A stretch of 64,000 nucleotides of DNA from Pacificibacter maritimus. Lineage in GTDB: Bacteria > Pseudomonadota > Alphaproteobacteria > Rhodobacterales > Rhodobacteraceae. The translations under genes were made by a program, and so were the position numbers. Shown in pieces: positions 27,214 to 36,334 of this stretch. The notes beneath the pieces were generated by a model. That model did no database searches, had not been told where the DNA came from, and was given only the letters and a program-made list of their open reading frames with translations. The stretch is from positions 248,001-312,000 of the forward strand of contig NZ_RKQK01000003.1 of the NCBI RefSeq assembly GCF_003814915.1, written 5' to 3'. Within the stretch, counting starts at the first letter, position 1. Each line of letters starts with the position of its first letter.

Positions 27214-28800
27214 CACATCAAGATCGAAAGCCGCCGCGATCAAAGCCTGTGTATAGGCTTCTTGCGGATGATCGAAAACTTGATCTGCCGTGCCCATTTC
27301 AACAACATCACCGCGCTTCATAACAACAACCTTATGACTAACGGCACGCACGACTTTCAGATCGTGTGAAATAAACAGATACGCCAATTTATACTTGGTC
27401 TGTAGGTCGCGTAAAAGTTTTACGATCTGCACCTGCACGGTCTTATCCAAGGCGGACGTCGGTTCATCCAAGACCAAAAGTTTAGGGCGTAAAACCATCG
27501 CGCGCGCGATGGCAATCCGTTGACGTTGTCCGCCAGAAAATTCATGCGGATAGCGGTGACGCGCCTCGGGGTCGATGCCCACTTCGGTCATGATTTCCAC
27601 GACCGCCGCTTCAACTGACGGATAATCGCCAAGCCCATGCACCCGCAGACCCTCTGCAATGATTTCAGCCACAGTCATGCGCGGCGACAAAGACCCGAAA
27701 GGATCTTGGAAAACGATCTGCATATCAGCGCGCAAAGGGCGAATTTGTTTTGGTCCCCAACCTTGGATATCTTGCCCCATAAAGACGACAGGCCCTTCGG
27801 AGGCGATCAAGCGCATCATCGCCAAGGCAAGCGTTGTTTTACCCGATCCACTTTCGCCGACAACACCCAAAGTTTCGCCTGCGCGGACGGTAAACTGCGC
27901 GTCATTCACAGCTTTGACGTGACCCACCGTGCGACGCATAAGACCACGCTGGATGGGGAACCAAACCCGCAAGCCGTCGGTTTTGGCGATCACTTCGGCC
28001 GTATCAGGCACGGCTGGTGGCAGCCCTGTTGTTTCGGCATCCAATAGCATTTTGGTATAGGGATGCGTAGGATGATCAAAGATGTCTTTGGTCACCCCTG
28101 CTTCAACAATTTCGCCATCTTTCATCACACAAACGCGGTCTGCCAATTTGCGCACGATGCCAAGGTCGTGGGTGATAAACAGCATCGACATGCCCATTGA
28201 GGCCTGCAAATCGCGCAAAAGCGTTAGGATCTGCGCTTGGATTGTCACATCAAGGGCTGTTGTCGGTTCATCCGCAATCAAAAGATCAGGGCCATTTGCC
28301 AAAGCCATGGCGATCATCACGCGCTGGCGTTGGCCGCCTGACAATTGATGCGGGTAATCTTTTAGGCGGGTTTCTGGCGCATGGATGCCAACCTGCGTCA
28401 GCAATTCGATCACACGATCCCGCGCAGCGGTGCCGCGCAATCCTTGGTGTACCAGCAAAATTTCAGACAGTTGTTTTTCGATCGTATGCAACGGATTGAG
28501 CGATGTCATTGGCTCTTGAAAGATAAAACTAATGTCATTGCCACGCAATTTGCGCAGCTCTTTTTCACTTGCTCCACGAATCTCTTGGCCTTGATACTTG
28601 ATCGATCCTTCGATCTTGGCGCTATCGGGTAAGAGGCTGACAGAGGACAGGGCAGTGACCGATTTTCCCGAACCGGATTCACCCACCAAAGCCACCGTTT
28701 CCCCCTTTTTCACATCAAAGGAAACGCCCTTTACGGCAGGGGAAAATCCCCCACCTTGCGCAAACGACACTTTGAGATTTTCGAAGGTCAGCAAACTCAT
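27193..28800 (-). CDS. yejF: Peptide ABC importer, double ATPase YejF
   Basis: A 535-residue ATPase with two complete ABC domains. Domain 1: Walker [10 protein letters not shown], signature LSGGQRQR, Walker [13 protein letters not shown]. Domain 2: [29 protein letters not shown]. It drives the YejABEF importer of the inner membrane, known in enterobacteria for microcin C and small peptide uptake. Last gene of the yejABEF operon; overlaps yejE by 4 bp. Confidence 0.93.
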   Translation of the reverse strand: MSLLTFENLKVSFAQGGGFSPAVKGVSFDVKKGETVALVGESGSGKSVTALSSVSLLPDSAKIEGSIKYQGQEIRGASEKELRKLRGNDISFIFQEPMTSLNPLHTIEKQLSEILLVHQGLRGTAARDRVIELLTQVGIHAPETRLKDYPHQLSGGQRQRVMIAMALANGPDLLIADEPTTALDVTIQAQILTLLRDLQASMGMSMLFITHDLGIVRKLADRVCVMKDGEIVEAGVTKDIFDHPTHPYTKMLLDAETTGLPPAVPDTAEVIAKTDGLRVWFPIQRGLMRRTVGHVKAVNDAQFTVRAGETLGVVGESGSGKTTLALAMMRLIASEGPVVFMGQDIQGWGPKQIRPLRADMQIVFQDPFGSLSPRMTVAEIIAEGLRVHGLGDYPSVEAAVVEIMTEVGIDPEARHRYPHEFSGGQRQRIAIARAMVLRPKLLVLDEPTSALDKTVQVQIVKLLRDLQTKYKLAYLFISHDLKVVRAVSHKVVVMKRGDVVEMGTADQVFDHPQEAYTQALIAAAFDLDVKEGAGV

Positions 28801-29903
28801 TGGAATGTCTTTCTGGGGTCAAATGCATCGCGGATTCCTTCAAAGATGAAGACCAAGAGGGACAACATAATCGCGTAGACGAAAAAGGCGGTAAAACCCA
28901 ACCACGGCGCTTGTAAGTTTTGTTTGGCTTGTGCTGTCAATTCACCCAAAGACGGTGATGAGGTCGGCAGGCCGAAGCCCAAGAAATCCAAGCTGGCCAA
29001 TGTACCAATCGCGCCAGTCATGATGAAGGGCAACATGGTGACCGTGGCGACCATTGCATTGGGTAACATATGGCGGAACATGATGGTCCAGTTGGACACG
29101 CCAAGGGCGCGCGCCGCACGGATATATTCGAAATTGCGTGCGCGTAAAAACTCTGCGCGTACCACACCTGTCAGCGCGGGCCAGCCGAATAGAATGGTCA
29201 CAAAGACAAGCAACCAAAAGGATCGACCTAGAATGGCGAATAGGATGATGATGACATAAAGCGATGGCATCGAACTCCAGATTTCCAAAACACGTTGAAA
29301 AATCAAATCGGTGCGCCCGCCAAAGAACCCTTGGATCGCACCTGCTATAATTCCGATAACCGAAGACACGCCCGTGACAATCAGGGCAAACAGGATCGAC
29401 AGCCGAAAGCCGTAGATCACCCGCGCGGTCACATCGCGTTTTGTGTCATCTGTGCCCAGCCAGTTTTGCTTGGTGGGTGGTGATGGGGCGGCACCCGGTC
29501 CTTCGACTTGAGTGTTGTAGGAATAGCGAATAGGCGGCCAGATCATCCAGCCTTTTTCAATCGCTTCACCGTTGATTTCCCCGTCTTTGGCGTCTTCGAT
29601 ATAGGATTCTGGGTCATCAAAGCAGTCGATCAAACCGCCTGTTTTGATCAGGCATTCGACCTCAGAATAGCGGTAAACTGCTTCGGTTCGAAAATCGCCA
29701 CCAAATTCGGTTTCGGGATAGAAGTTGAAAATCGGCGTATAATAGCTGCCACGATATTGCACCAAGATCGGTTTATCATTGGCCAGAAATTCAGCAAATA
29801 AGGATAAAACGAACAGCACCGTAAAGATCATCAAAGACCAAGTGGCGCGTTTGTTTGCCTTGAAATTGCTCAAGCGGCGTTGGTTGAGGGGGGAAAGTAT
29901 CAT
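28797..29903 (-). CDS. yejE: Peptide ABC importer permease YejE
   Basis: A 368-residue inner-membrane permease of the OppC type with an N-terminal anchor helix (about 23-40), a periplasmic insert typical of YejE (about 41-150), then five to six helices. The EAA loop reads [24 protein letters not shown]. It pairs with YejB to form the channel. Overlaps both neighbours by 4 bp. Confidence 0.93.
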   Translation of the reverse strand: MILSPLNQRRLSNFKANKRATWSLMIFTVLFVLSLFAEFLANDKPILVQYRGSYYTPIFNFYPETEFGGDFRTEAVYRYSEVECLIKTGGLIDCFDDPESYIEDAKDGEINGEAIEKGWMIWPPIRYSYNTQVEGPGAAPSPPTKQNWLGTDDTKRDVTARVIYGFRLSILFALIVTGVSSVIGIIAGAIQGFFGGRTDLIFQRVLEIWSSMPSLYVIIILFAILGRSFWLLVFVTILFGWPALTGVVRAEFLRARNFEYIRAARALGVSNWTIMFRHMLPNAMVATVTMLPFIMTGAIGTLASLDFLGFGLPTSSPSLGELTAQAKQNLQAPWLGFTAFFVYAIMLSLLVFIFEGIRDAFDPRKTFQ

Positions 29904-30991
29904 GCGTCCCTCTTTTCAAAATCGATCCGTGGATCGACAAAAATATACATCAGATCAGACAGAATGCCGACCACAAGTCCGATCAGCCCGAAAAAGAACA
30001 TCGTGCCAAAGATCACAGGATAGTCGCGCTGCAAGGCCGCTTGGAACCCAAGGCGCCCTAACCCATCCAACGAAAACAAAGTTTCGATGATCAGCGACCC
30101 TGAAAAGAACACCGACAAGAACAAAGATGGAAAGCCTGCGATCACAATCAACATGGCATTACGAAAAACATGACCGTAAAGCACGCGATGCTCTGACAGC
30201 CCCTTAGCGCGGGCCGTCACAACGTATTGTTTGCGGATCTCATCCAAAAAAGAATTTTTGGTCAGCAAGGTCAGCGTAGCAAAGGATGAAATGGTCATGG
30301 CCAAAACAGGCAGGGCGATATGCCATGCGTAATCCGCGATCTTACCCAAAAGGCTAAGCTCGTCAAAATTGGCAGAGGTTAAGCCACGCAACGGGAAAAT
30401 TTGCCAATAAGATCCGCCCGCAAAAAGCACCAGCAGCATGATGGCGAATAGAAAACTTGGGATCGCATAGGCCACGATAATCACGCCAGAGGTCCAAGTG
30501 TCAAAGCGCGATCCATCACGCACAGCCTTGCGAATGCCCAAGGGGATCGAGACCATGTAAGAAATCAAAGTGGCCCAAAGCCCCAGAGAAATCGACACAG
30601 GCATTCGTTCCCAAACCAGATCCAATACACCTTCGGATTTGAAATAGCTCTCGCCAAAATCAAACCGCACGTAGTTCCACATCATGTGCAAGAATTGTTC
30701 TAAGGGCGGTTTATCCAAACCGAACTGACGTTCTAAGTCAGCAATAAATTCAGGCGGCAAACCGCGCGCGCCGATATATTCAGAATTACCACCCGCACTG
30801 TCGAGTTCGGCTGCAACATCGCCTGCCCCGCCCGAGATCGAGGCAAAAGCATCGCCTTCGCCTTTCATATCAGCCAAAACCTGTTCGATCGGCCCGCCGG
30901 GCACAAATTGTGTCAGCGCGAAGTTGATGATCATGATCCCAAGCAATGTGGGAATGATCAACAACAATCGACGAATTATATAGGCTCCCAT
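29900..30991 (-). CDS. yejB: Peptide ABC importer permease YejB
   Basis: A 363-residue OppB-type permease. It starts with the conserved [19 protein letters not shown] helix and has about six helices, with the EAA loop [25 protein letters not shown]. The periplasmic loop after helix 1 contains the YejB-specific insert. It follows yejA after 52 bp. Confidence 0.93.
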   Translation of the reverse strand: MGAYIIRRLLLIIPTLLGIMIINFALTQFVPGGPIEQVLADMKGEGDAFASISGGAGDVAAELDSAGGNSEYIGARGLPPEFIADLERQFGLDKPPLEQFLHMMWNYVRFDFGESYFKSEGVLDLVWERMPVSISLGLWATLISYMVSIPLGIRKAVRDGSRFDTWTSGVIIVAYAIPSFLFAIMLLVLFAGGSYWQIFPLRGLTSANFDELSLLGKIADYAWHIALPVLAMTISSFATLTLLTKNSFLDEIRKQYVVTARAKGLSEHRVLYGHVFRNAMLIVIAGFPSLFLSVFFSGSLIIETLFSLDGLGRLGFQAALQRDYPVIFGTMFFFGLIGLVVGILSDLMYIFVDPRIDFEKRDA

Positions 30992-31043
30992 TTCGGGATG
31001 TCCTCCACCTGTTTAACGGGATTTACCCCTTGTTATTAAATGC

Positions 31044-32912
31044 TTACTTGATCGCGCCCACGGATTTCAATTGGGCAGCCTTATCAGCATCATACCACCA
31101 AAAATCCAAGTAACCGAGATCAAGTGGCGGCATTTTATCAGCCTCTGGGTGCGCATACATATCATAGTAGGCAACCCAATAGTCACTGCCGTACCATGCA
31201 GGCACAACAAAGTAATCATAGCGCATAATTCGATCAGCAGCACGCACAACGGCTGCCATGTCTTCATAGGTTTCGGCTTGCAATATTTCGACGGCCAAAG
31301 CGTCAATCGCGGGTGAAGAATAGCCAGCGGGGTTAAATACGTCATCGACACCTTCAGAACCGAACTTTTGTTCGAAGCCCGCCCCTTCTTCAAAGCCATT
31401 CACATAGCCATCATAGATAATATCGTAATCAAAGCTTTGCGTGCGCGCTTGGTATTGGTTTGGGTCAACGCGGTTGTAGACGGCATTCACACCCAGCGCT
31501 TGCAGGTTTTCCACATAGGGTACGATGATGCGGTCAAAATTTGGCGCGTTTTGCAGGAACTCGAGATCAAGTGTTTCCCCCTGAGCATTCACCAGTTTGC
31601 CATCCTGCCCTGGCGTGTAGCCTGCACGTTCCATAAAGGCCAAGGCTTTGCGCATATTGCCCCGATCCAAAGACCGCGCGCCAGAGGTATGCGCCATTGT
31701 AACAGGCTCTGTGAGAATCTCGGCGGGAATCAGATCTTTGACACCTTCGAGGTATTCCAGTTCCTTGCCAGTGGCGACACCTGTTGCGGCGAGATCACCA
31801 GCATTCCAAAAGCTTTCGCGTTGTTCAAATAGCCCGTATTGCAGGGTCTCATTGGTCCATGTGAAGTTGAACATCAATCCCAAGGCACGGCGTAGATCAC
31901 GGTTTTGCAGCTTTTCGCGACGCAGGTTGAACAAAATCCCGTAAGCAGGCGGCATCGCGCCTTTGTCCAAGGTCTTTTTCACCACATGCCCTTCTTGTAA
32001 GGCAGGAAAGTCATAGGCCGTGGCCCATTGGAGGGACGATGTTTCTTGACGGAATGTGATATCACCCGTTTTGAAGGCTTCGAAAACACCGATATTATCG
32101 CCGAAATACTGAACGCGGATGGTGTCAAAGTTATCGCGCCCCACTTTGAGCGGGTGGTCGATCCCCCAGTAATCAGGATTACGCTGATATTCGATCCAGT
32201 CGCCCGCTTTGAAACCCGAGATTTGATAGGGCGCTGTGCCAGGAGAAACGACGACACGAGATTTATTTAGGCCTTCACCAGTTTCTTCAAACCACTTCTT
32301 TTGAAAGACCAGTGTTGACCCAGCCTGCCCAACTAAACCAGAGCGTGGGATATCAGGCATAAAGGTGTATTTCACCGTGTACGGATCAATGACTTCGGCT
32401 TTTTCGATCATCTGCGAAACGCCCGCGCGCCATGACGGCGTGCCTTGTTCCATCATCAAGTTGAACGAAAACACGACATCTTCGGCGGTCATAGGGCTGC
32501 CATCCGAAAAGGTTACATCCTTACGCAGATGGAAAATCGCCCAGTCTTGGCTTTCAGGATATTCAACAGTCTCGCACAACAAGCAGTAATACGATGCGGT
32601 ATATTCATCAGACGTGCCCGCCATAAGGCGTTCGTACATTGAGGATGACAGGGCAGCTGGCGTACCGGACCCCGTGGCAAACGGGTTCAGACTGTCAAAA
32701 GTTCCCACTGTGCCAATCACGATCTTGCCGCCCTTGGGGGCATCAGGGTTTACATAGTCAAGGTGGTCAAAGGGTTCTGAATACTTCGCCGCGCCCCAAT
32801 CAGAAAACCATGCGGTTTTGATTGTGTCCCCCTCAGCCGCGAAGGCATTGGATGACACCAAAGCACAGGCAAATGCGAGAGGGGAGAAAACAAGGCGGGA
32901 TAGGTGACGCAT
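31044..32912 (-). CDS. yejA: Peptide ABC importer, substrate-binding protein YejA
   Basis: A 622-residue SBP_bac_5 periplasmic binding protein. A Sec signal peptide spans about residues 1-25 (AFA-AEG). The mature start KTAWFSDWGAAKYSEPFDHL followed by YVNPDAPKGGKI is typical of YejA-type binding proteins. It captures small peptides or peptide-like compounds for YejBEF. First gene of the operon; a 216-bp gap containing an intrinsic terminator for the neighbouring cytochrome gene lies upstream. Confidence 0.93.
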   Translation of the reverse strand: MRHLSRLVFSPLAFACALVSSNAFAAEGDTIKTAWFSDWGAAKYSEPFDHLDYVNPDAPKGGKIVIGTVGTFDSLNPFATGSGTPAALSSSMYERLMAGTSDEYTASYYCLLCETVEYPESQDWAIFHLRKDVTFSDGSPMTAEDVVFSFNLMMEQGTPSWRAGVSQMIEKAEVIDPYTVKYTFMPDIPRSGLVGQAGSTLVFQKKWFEETGEGLNKSRVVVSPGTAPYQISGFKAGDWIEYQRNPDYWGIDHPLKVGRDNFDTIRVQYFGDNIGVFEAFKTGDITFRQETSSLQWATAYDFPALQEGHVVKKTLDKGAMPPAYGILFNLRREKLQNRDLRRALGLMFNFTWTNETLQYGLFEQRESFWNAGDLAATGVATGKELEYLEGVKDLIPAEILTEPVTMAHTSGARSLDRGNMRKALAFMERAGYTPGQDGKLVNAQGETLDLEFLQNAPNFDRIIVPYVENLQALGVNAVYNRVDPNQYQARTQSFDYDIIYDGYVNGFEEGAGFEQKFGSEGVDDVFNPAGYSSPAIDALAVEILQAETYEDMAAVVRAADRIMRYDYFVVPAWYGSDYWVAYYDMYAHPEADKMPPLDLGYLDFWWYDADKAAQLKSVGAIK

Positions 32913-33075
32913 ACAAAACCTCCAAAGGGAATTGGGTTGTTAAAACCATTCAACACAATCTGAATCGTTTTTGCACGTCTTCCAACAGCGAAATTGCGAA
33001 ACTGTGAAGATTGCGTGACGTTCTGTGATCAATCCAGAGGGGCGGAATATGATTTTGAACATCATCCAAAAGAAA

Positions 33076-33101
33076 ACCCCACCGGAAAACCGATGGGGTC
33101 A
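33076..33101 (-). terminator. Intrinsic terminator after the cytochrome c gene
   Basis: A 10-bp stem with one mismatch (ACCCCACCGG / CCGATGGGGT) and a 4-base loop. Read on the minus strand it is followed by TTTTCTTTT, 29 bp after the cytochrome c stop codon. Confidence 0.8.
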
Positions 33102-33128
33102 TAAATTAAGCTAAAAAAGGCTTCAGCG

Positions 33129-33641
33129 TTACCCACCGATTGACTGAAGGTAAGCAATCACATCTGCGCGGTCGTCGATCTTTTTGAAACCTGCAAAAGT
33201 CATTTTTGTCCCTGGTGCGAAACCTTTTGGCTTTTCCAAGAAAGCGTTGAGCGCATCAGCGGTCCATGTTCCTTCAAGTTCGGTCAAGATCGCGGAATAG
33301 CCGAATCCATCCACAGCGCCGATGTCGCGGTCAAATGTACCATCCAAGTGGGGGCCTGTTGCGTTTGATCCATCAACCTTGTGGCAAGACGCGCATTTTT
33401 TGCCAAAGATGCTTTCACCACTTGCAGGGTCAGCCGCAGCAAGGATGGGGCCAAAGTCAATAACTTCAACCACTTCATCGGCTGCATCAGTGTCTTCGAC
33501 CTCAATCACATAGGCCTGTTGGCCACCGTGACCACCGCCTGTGTGGTACAAAGCTTCCGCAGCCCAAGAGCCGAAAAGCAAGATCAAGAGAGTGCCGCAG
33601 ATTGCTGCTACAGCTTTAGTCAGTGTCATAGTATCGAACAT
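33129..33641 (-). CDS. Membrane-anchored cytochrome c (c-552/c-y type)
   Basis: A 170-residue class I cytochrome c with an uncleaved N-terminal membrane helix (about residues 9-28), an acidic linker (30-65) and one haem domain: CASCH at about residues 82-86 and the axial Met in GTKMTFAG. This matches c-552/CycM and cytochrome c-y of Paracoccus and Rhodobacter, which carry electrons from the bc1 complex to terminal oxidases such as the cbb3 enzyme encoded in this window. Followed by its own terminator. Confidence 0.9.
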   Translation of the reverse strand: MFDTMTLTKAVAAICGTLLILLFGSWAAEALYHTGGGHGGQQAYVIEVEDTDAADEVVEVIDFGPILAAADPASGESIFGKKCASCHKVDGSNATGPHLDGTFDRDIGAVDGFGYSAILTELEGTWTADALNAFLEKPKGFAPGTKMTFAGFKKIDDRADVIAYLQSIGG

Positions 33642-33760
33642 GTCGCGTTCCGTGTATGTAAACAGTTGAGGCTATCTACCCGTTTCCATCACCACTTTTC
33701 AAGGTATAAGACCGCGACCAAACGACATACTGCAAAAACTTAAGCAAAATGAGGGCACAG

Positions 33761-34591
33761 ATGGCCAAACGTATCGCATTTCAAGGAGAACTCGGAGCTT
33801 ATTCGCACCAAGCTTGTGTTGAGACTCGGCCTGATTTTGACCCTTTGCCATGTGAAACCTTTGATGATGCGCTTGAAGCGGTACGTTCAGGCGCCGCGGA
33901 TCTTGGTATGATTGCGGTCGAAAACTCTACCTACGGCCGCGTTCAGGACGTCTATCATCTTTTGCCGGAATCAGGGTTGCATATCATAGATGAAACGTTT
34001 GTGCGGGTTCACGTGAATCTGCTGGGTGTGCCTGGGGCGACGTTAAATGACATTAAAGTCGCGCATGGGCATCCGGTGATTCTTCCCCAATGTGGTGGCT
34101 TCTTGAGCCAAAACAAAATCAAAGGCGAACGCAGTTCCGATAATGCCCGTGCGGCGCGGGATGTGGCTGACTGGGGGGATAAATCCCAAGCCGCCCTCGC
34201 ATCGGAATTGGCAGCAAAACTGTATGGCCTAGAAGTCATCGCGCCACAGATCGAAGACCACAAGCTAAACACAACACGTTTCTTGGTCATGTCACGCGAA
34301 GCGGATCATTCACGCCGTTCCGATAAGATGGTCACCGCATTCATGTTCCGCGTGCGCAACATTCCTGCTGCACTTTATAAAGCAATGGGGGGCTTTGCCA
34401 CCAATGGCGTGAACATGACCAAGCTTGAAAGCTACATGGTCGATGGCGTTTTCACGGCGACACAGTTTTATGCGGATATCGAAGGCCACCCTGATGATGC
34501 CAATGTAAAATTGGCCTTGGATGAGCTAGGGTATTTTACAGAAATGCTTGAGATTATCGGTGTATATCCTGCAGATCCAAGACGATCATAG
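33761..34591 (+). CDS. pheA: Prephenate dehydratase
   Basis: A 276-residue stand-alone prephenate dehydratase converting prephenate to phenylpyruvate in Phe synthesis. IAFQGELGAYSHQA begins the catalytic domain, and NTTRFLVMSR carries the conserved TRF motif. A C-terminal ACT domain (about 190-270, with KLESYMV) binds Phe for feedback. The start at 33761 is preferred over 33749 because GAGGG sits at normal spacing before it. No chorismate mutase domain is fused. Confidence 0.95.
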   Translation: MAKRIAFQGELGAYSHQACVETRPDFDPLPCETFDDALEAVRSGAADLGMIAVENSTYGRVQDVYHLLPESGLHIIDETFVRVHVNLLGVPGATLNDIKVAHGHPVILPQCGGFLSQNKIKGERSSDNARAARDVADWGDKSQAALASELAAKLYGLEVIAPQIEDHKLNTTRFLVMSREADHSRRSDKMVTAFMFRVRNIPAALYKAMGGFATNGVNMTKLESYMVDGVFTATQFYADIEGHPDDANVKLALDELGYFTEMLEIIGVYPADPRRS

Positions 34592-34620
34592 CGCAAAAAC
34601 GTGAATTATAGTGGTTAGTC

Positions 34621-34650
34621 ACAGCGGGCCTCAAGCCCGTTGTTTCTCTT
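34621..34650 (+). terminator. Possible terminator after pheA
   Basis: CGGGC-CTCAA-GCCCG followed by TTGTTTC on the plus strand, 32 bp after pheA. It overlaps the stop codon of the convergent SRPBCC gene, so its base composition may be partly coding-driven. Confidence 0.4.
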
Positions 34651-35104
34651 CAAACTTCGCATCAATCGTGCTACAAAATTTGCCGATACGTTTTTCAAAG
34701 CGACGCTGCAATGAGGCTTTGGCAAATTTCACCGACTGCACCATGATACGCGCTGAAATCGTCTGCGGGCGCACTTCGTAGCCAAAACTAACGCGGGTGC
34801 GCTGCGGTGACAAAGGTACCAGATCGATACTAACCGTCATATCAAGACCGCCTGATTTGGCTTCGGCCTCAATGGCATTTGGTTCATCAAATTCGGTCAA
34901 ATGCGCATCAATTTCACGCCACTTGCCCCGAAACGGCGCGCGCAAAGCCCAAGCCGCACCCACGCCGCGGGGTTGATCCGCAGTTTTGCGGCGGACTTCC
35001 ACACCACGGCGCATGGCCTGACGTTCTAATCCGTCGAAATCTGAAAACTGTTCAAAAACAAAGGCAGCAGGTGCTTCGATATCATGTCTGGTCGAAAATT
35101 TCAT
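34631..35104 (-). CDS. SRPBCC-family protein
   Basis: A 157-residue protein of the START/SRPBCC ligand-binding fold: MKFSTRHDIEAPAAFVFEQFSDF at the N-terminus is the typical first strand and helices, followed by the strand-rich middle (RGVGAAWALRAPF) and a long C-terminal helix. Such proteins bind hydrophobic ligands or take part in polyketide or ubiquinone metabolism. No ligand can be named. Stands alone between pheA and nudC. Confidence 0.75.
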   Translation of the reverse strand: MKFSTRHDIEAPAAFVFEQFSDFDGLERQAMRRGVEVRRKTADQPRGVGAAWALRAPFRGKWREIDAHLTEFDEPNAIEAEAKSGGLDMTVSIDLVPLSPQRTRVSFGYEVRPQTISARIMVQSVKFAKASLQRRFEKRIGKFCSTIDAKFEEKQRA

Positions 35105-35149
35105 TGCGCCTTACCTGTTGTGTACGTCGCAACAGTTATCGGTCCAAAT

Positions 35150-36088
35150 TTAACAATCTGCAAGCCACTTGGTTATTAAAAACTGTGCAATTGTGCCCTC
35201 TTTTGGTGCACGCATATTGGGATGTTCGCCTGCGACCATTGCAACGCAGTCTTCTTTACTCAACCACAAGGCATCCTGCAGTTCATTTTCATCAATCACG
35301 ATGTCTTGGCTCAATGCCTGCGCCGCGCAGCCGATCATCAATGATCCGGGAAACGGCCAAGGCTGGCTGGTCACATAAGACACATCCCCGACCTGCACCC
35401 CCGCCTCTTCCATCACCTCACGACGCACTGCGCCTTCGATGGGCTCTCCTGGCTCGACGAACCCCGCCAAAAGCGAATACATGCCCTCAGGAAAATGCGC
35501 GCTGCGTCCCAGCAAAACGGAATTTCCGCGGGTCACTAACATGATCACACAAGGATCAGTGCGTGGAAAATGCTGGGCACTACAGGACGGACATTCGCGT
35601 TTCCATCCGCCCAAGGAGATCTGACTGGCCGCGCCACAAGTTGAACAAAACCCATGAGAAAGGTGCCACCCCAAGACAGCACGCGCCGTCGATGCAATTT
35701 CAGCATCTTTGGGCGAAAGCTGTGACATAACCTGCCGCAGATCAGCAAAGCCTGCATTGGGAATTTCGCGATGGCGCTGAACGATCAAATCAAGAAAGCC
35801 CGAGCCTTCATGCTCATCTTCATCCATCTCAACGATCGAGACATCACAGGCAAAAACAGGCATGCCTTGATCGTTCAAGCCCATGAAAATCGTTGGGAAG
35901 TCTTGCGATAAAAAGGCGTGATCCACTGGTAAAAACGCAAGATCGCCTGTGTCATGGATCAAAGGTTTGAGTTTCCAAATCGGAACAAACAGGGCGTCAC
36001 TGCGGGTTTTCAAATCCTCGGACGTGCCCCGCAAGTCATCTCGACGCGCCAAAAGACCTGCTGCAAATGCGACCGAATTCAGTGTCAT
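35150..36088 (-). CDS. nudC: NADH pyrophosphatase / NAD-RNA decapping hydrolase NudC
   Basis: A 312-residue Nudix hydrolase. A four-Cys zinc ribbon (CSTCGAA...CPSC) lies ahead of the HFPRTDPCVIML segment, and the Nudix box GFVEPGEPIEGAVRREVMEEAG follows, with the downstream SQPWPFPGS motif that marks NudC-type enzymes. It splits NAD(H) to NMN(H) and AMP and can remove 5'-NAD caps from RNA. The ATG at 36088 is preferred to 36121 because AAGAGG precedes it at 9-10 bases. Confidence 0.92.
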   Translation of the reverse strand: MTLNSVAFAAGLLARRDDLRGTSEDLKTRSDALFVPIWKLKPLIHDTGDLAFLPVDHAFLSQDFPTIFMGLNDQGMPVFACDVSIVEMDEDEHEGSGFLDLIVQRHREIPNAGFADLRQVMSQLSPKDAEIASTARAVLGWHLSHGFCSTCGAASQISLGGWKRECPSCSAQHFPRTDPCVIMLVTRGNSVLLGRSAHFPEGMYSLLAGFVEPGEPIEGAVRREVMEEAGVQVGDVSYVTSQPWPFPGSLMIGCAAQALSQDIVIDENELQDALWLSKEDCVAMVAGEHPNMRAPKEGTIAQFLITKWLADC

Positions 36089-36334
36089 AAACCTAAACCT
36101 CTTCTTTTCCACGCCCTTCATGACGTGGCGCTACCCGTTGCGCAAGTGCGACACTTGTTCGACAACTCAACCAAAAGTTGCAAACTTTTATCATCCAGTA
36201 TGGAATGTGTTTGCAAGCAATTGAATTTGGTGAATGTTTTATAAACGTCGCTTTCGGTTCAAATCCAAGCGAGCACCGCAACACGCAGCGATGTCATGCA
36301 TCGCTTTAAAGACCCGTAGATTTAAGGCAAAACA

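Noticed and set aside
34879-35544. A 221-codon plus-strand reading frame opposite the SRPBCC and nudC genes
   Set aside because: It spans parts of two well-supported genes on the other strand and has no recognisable domain.
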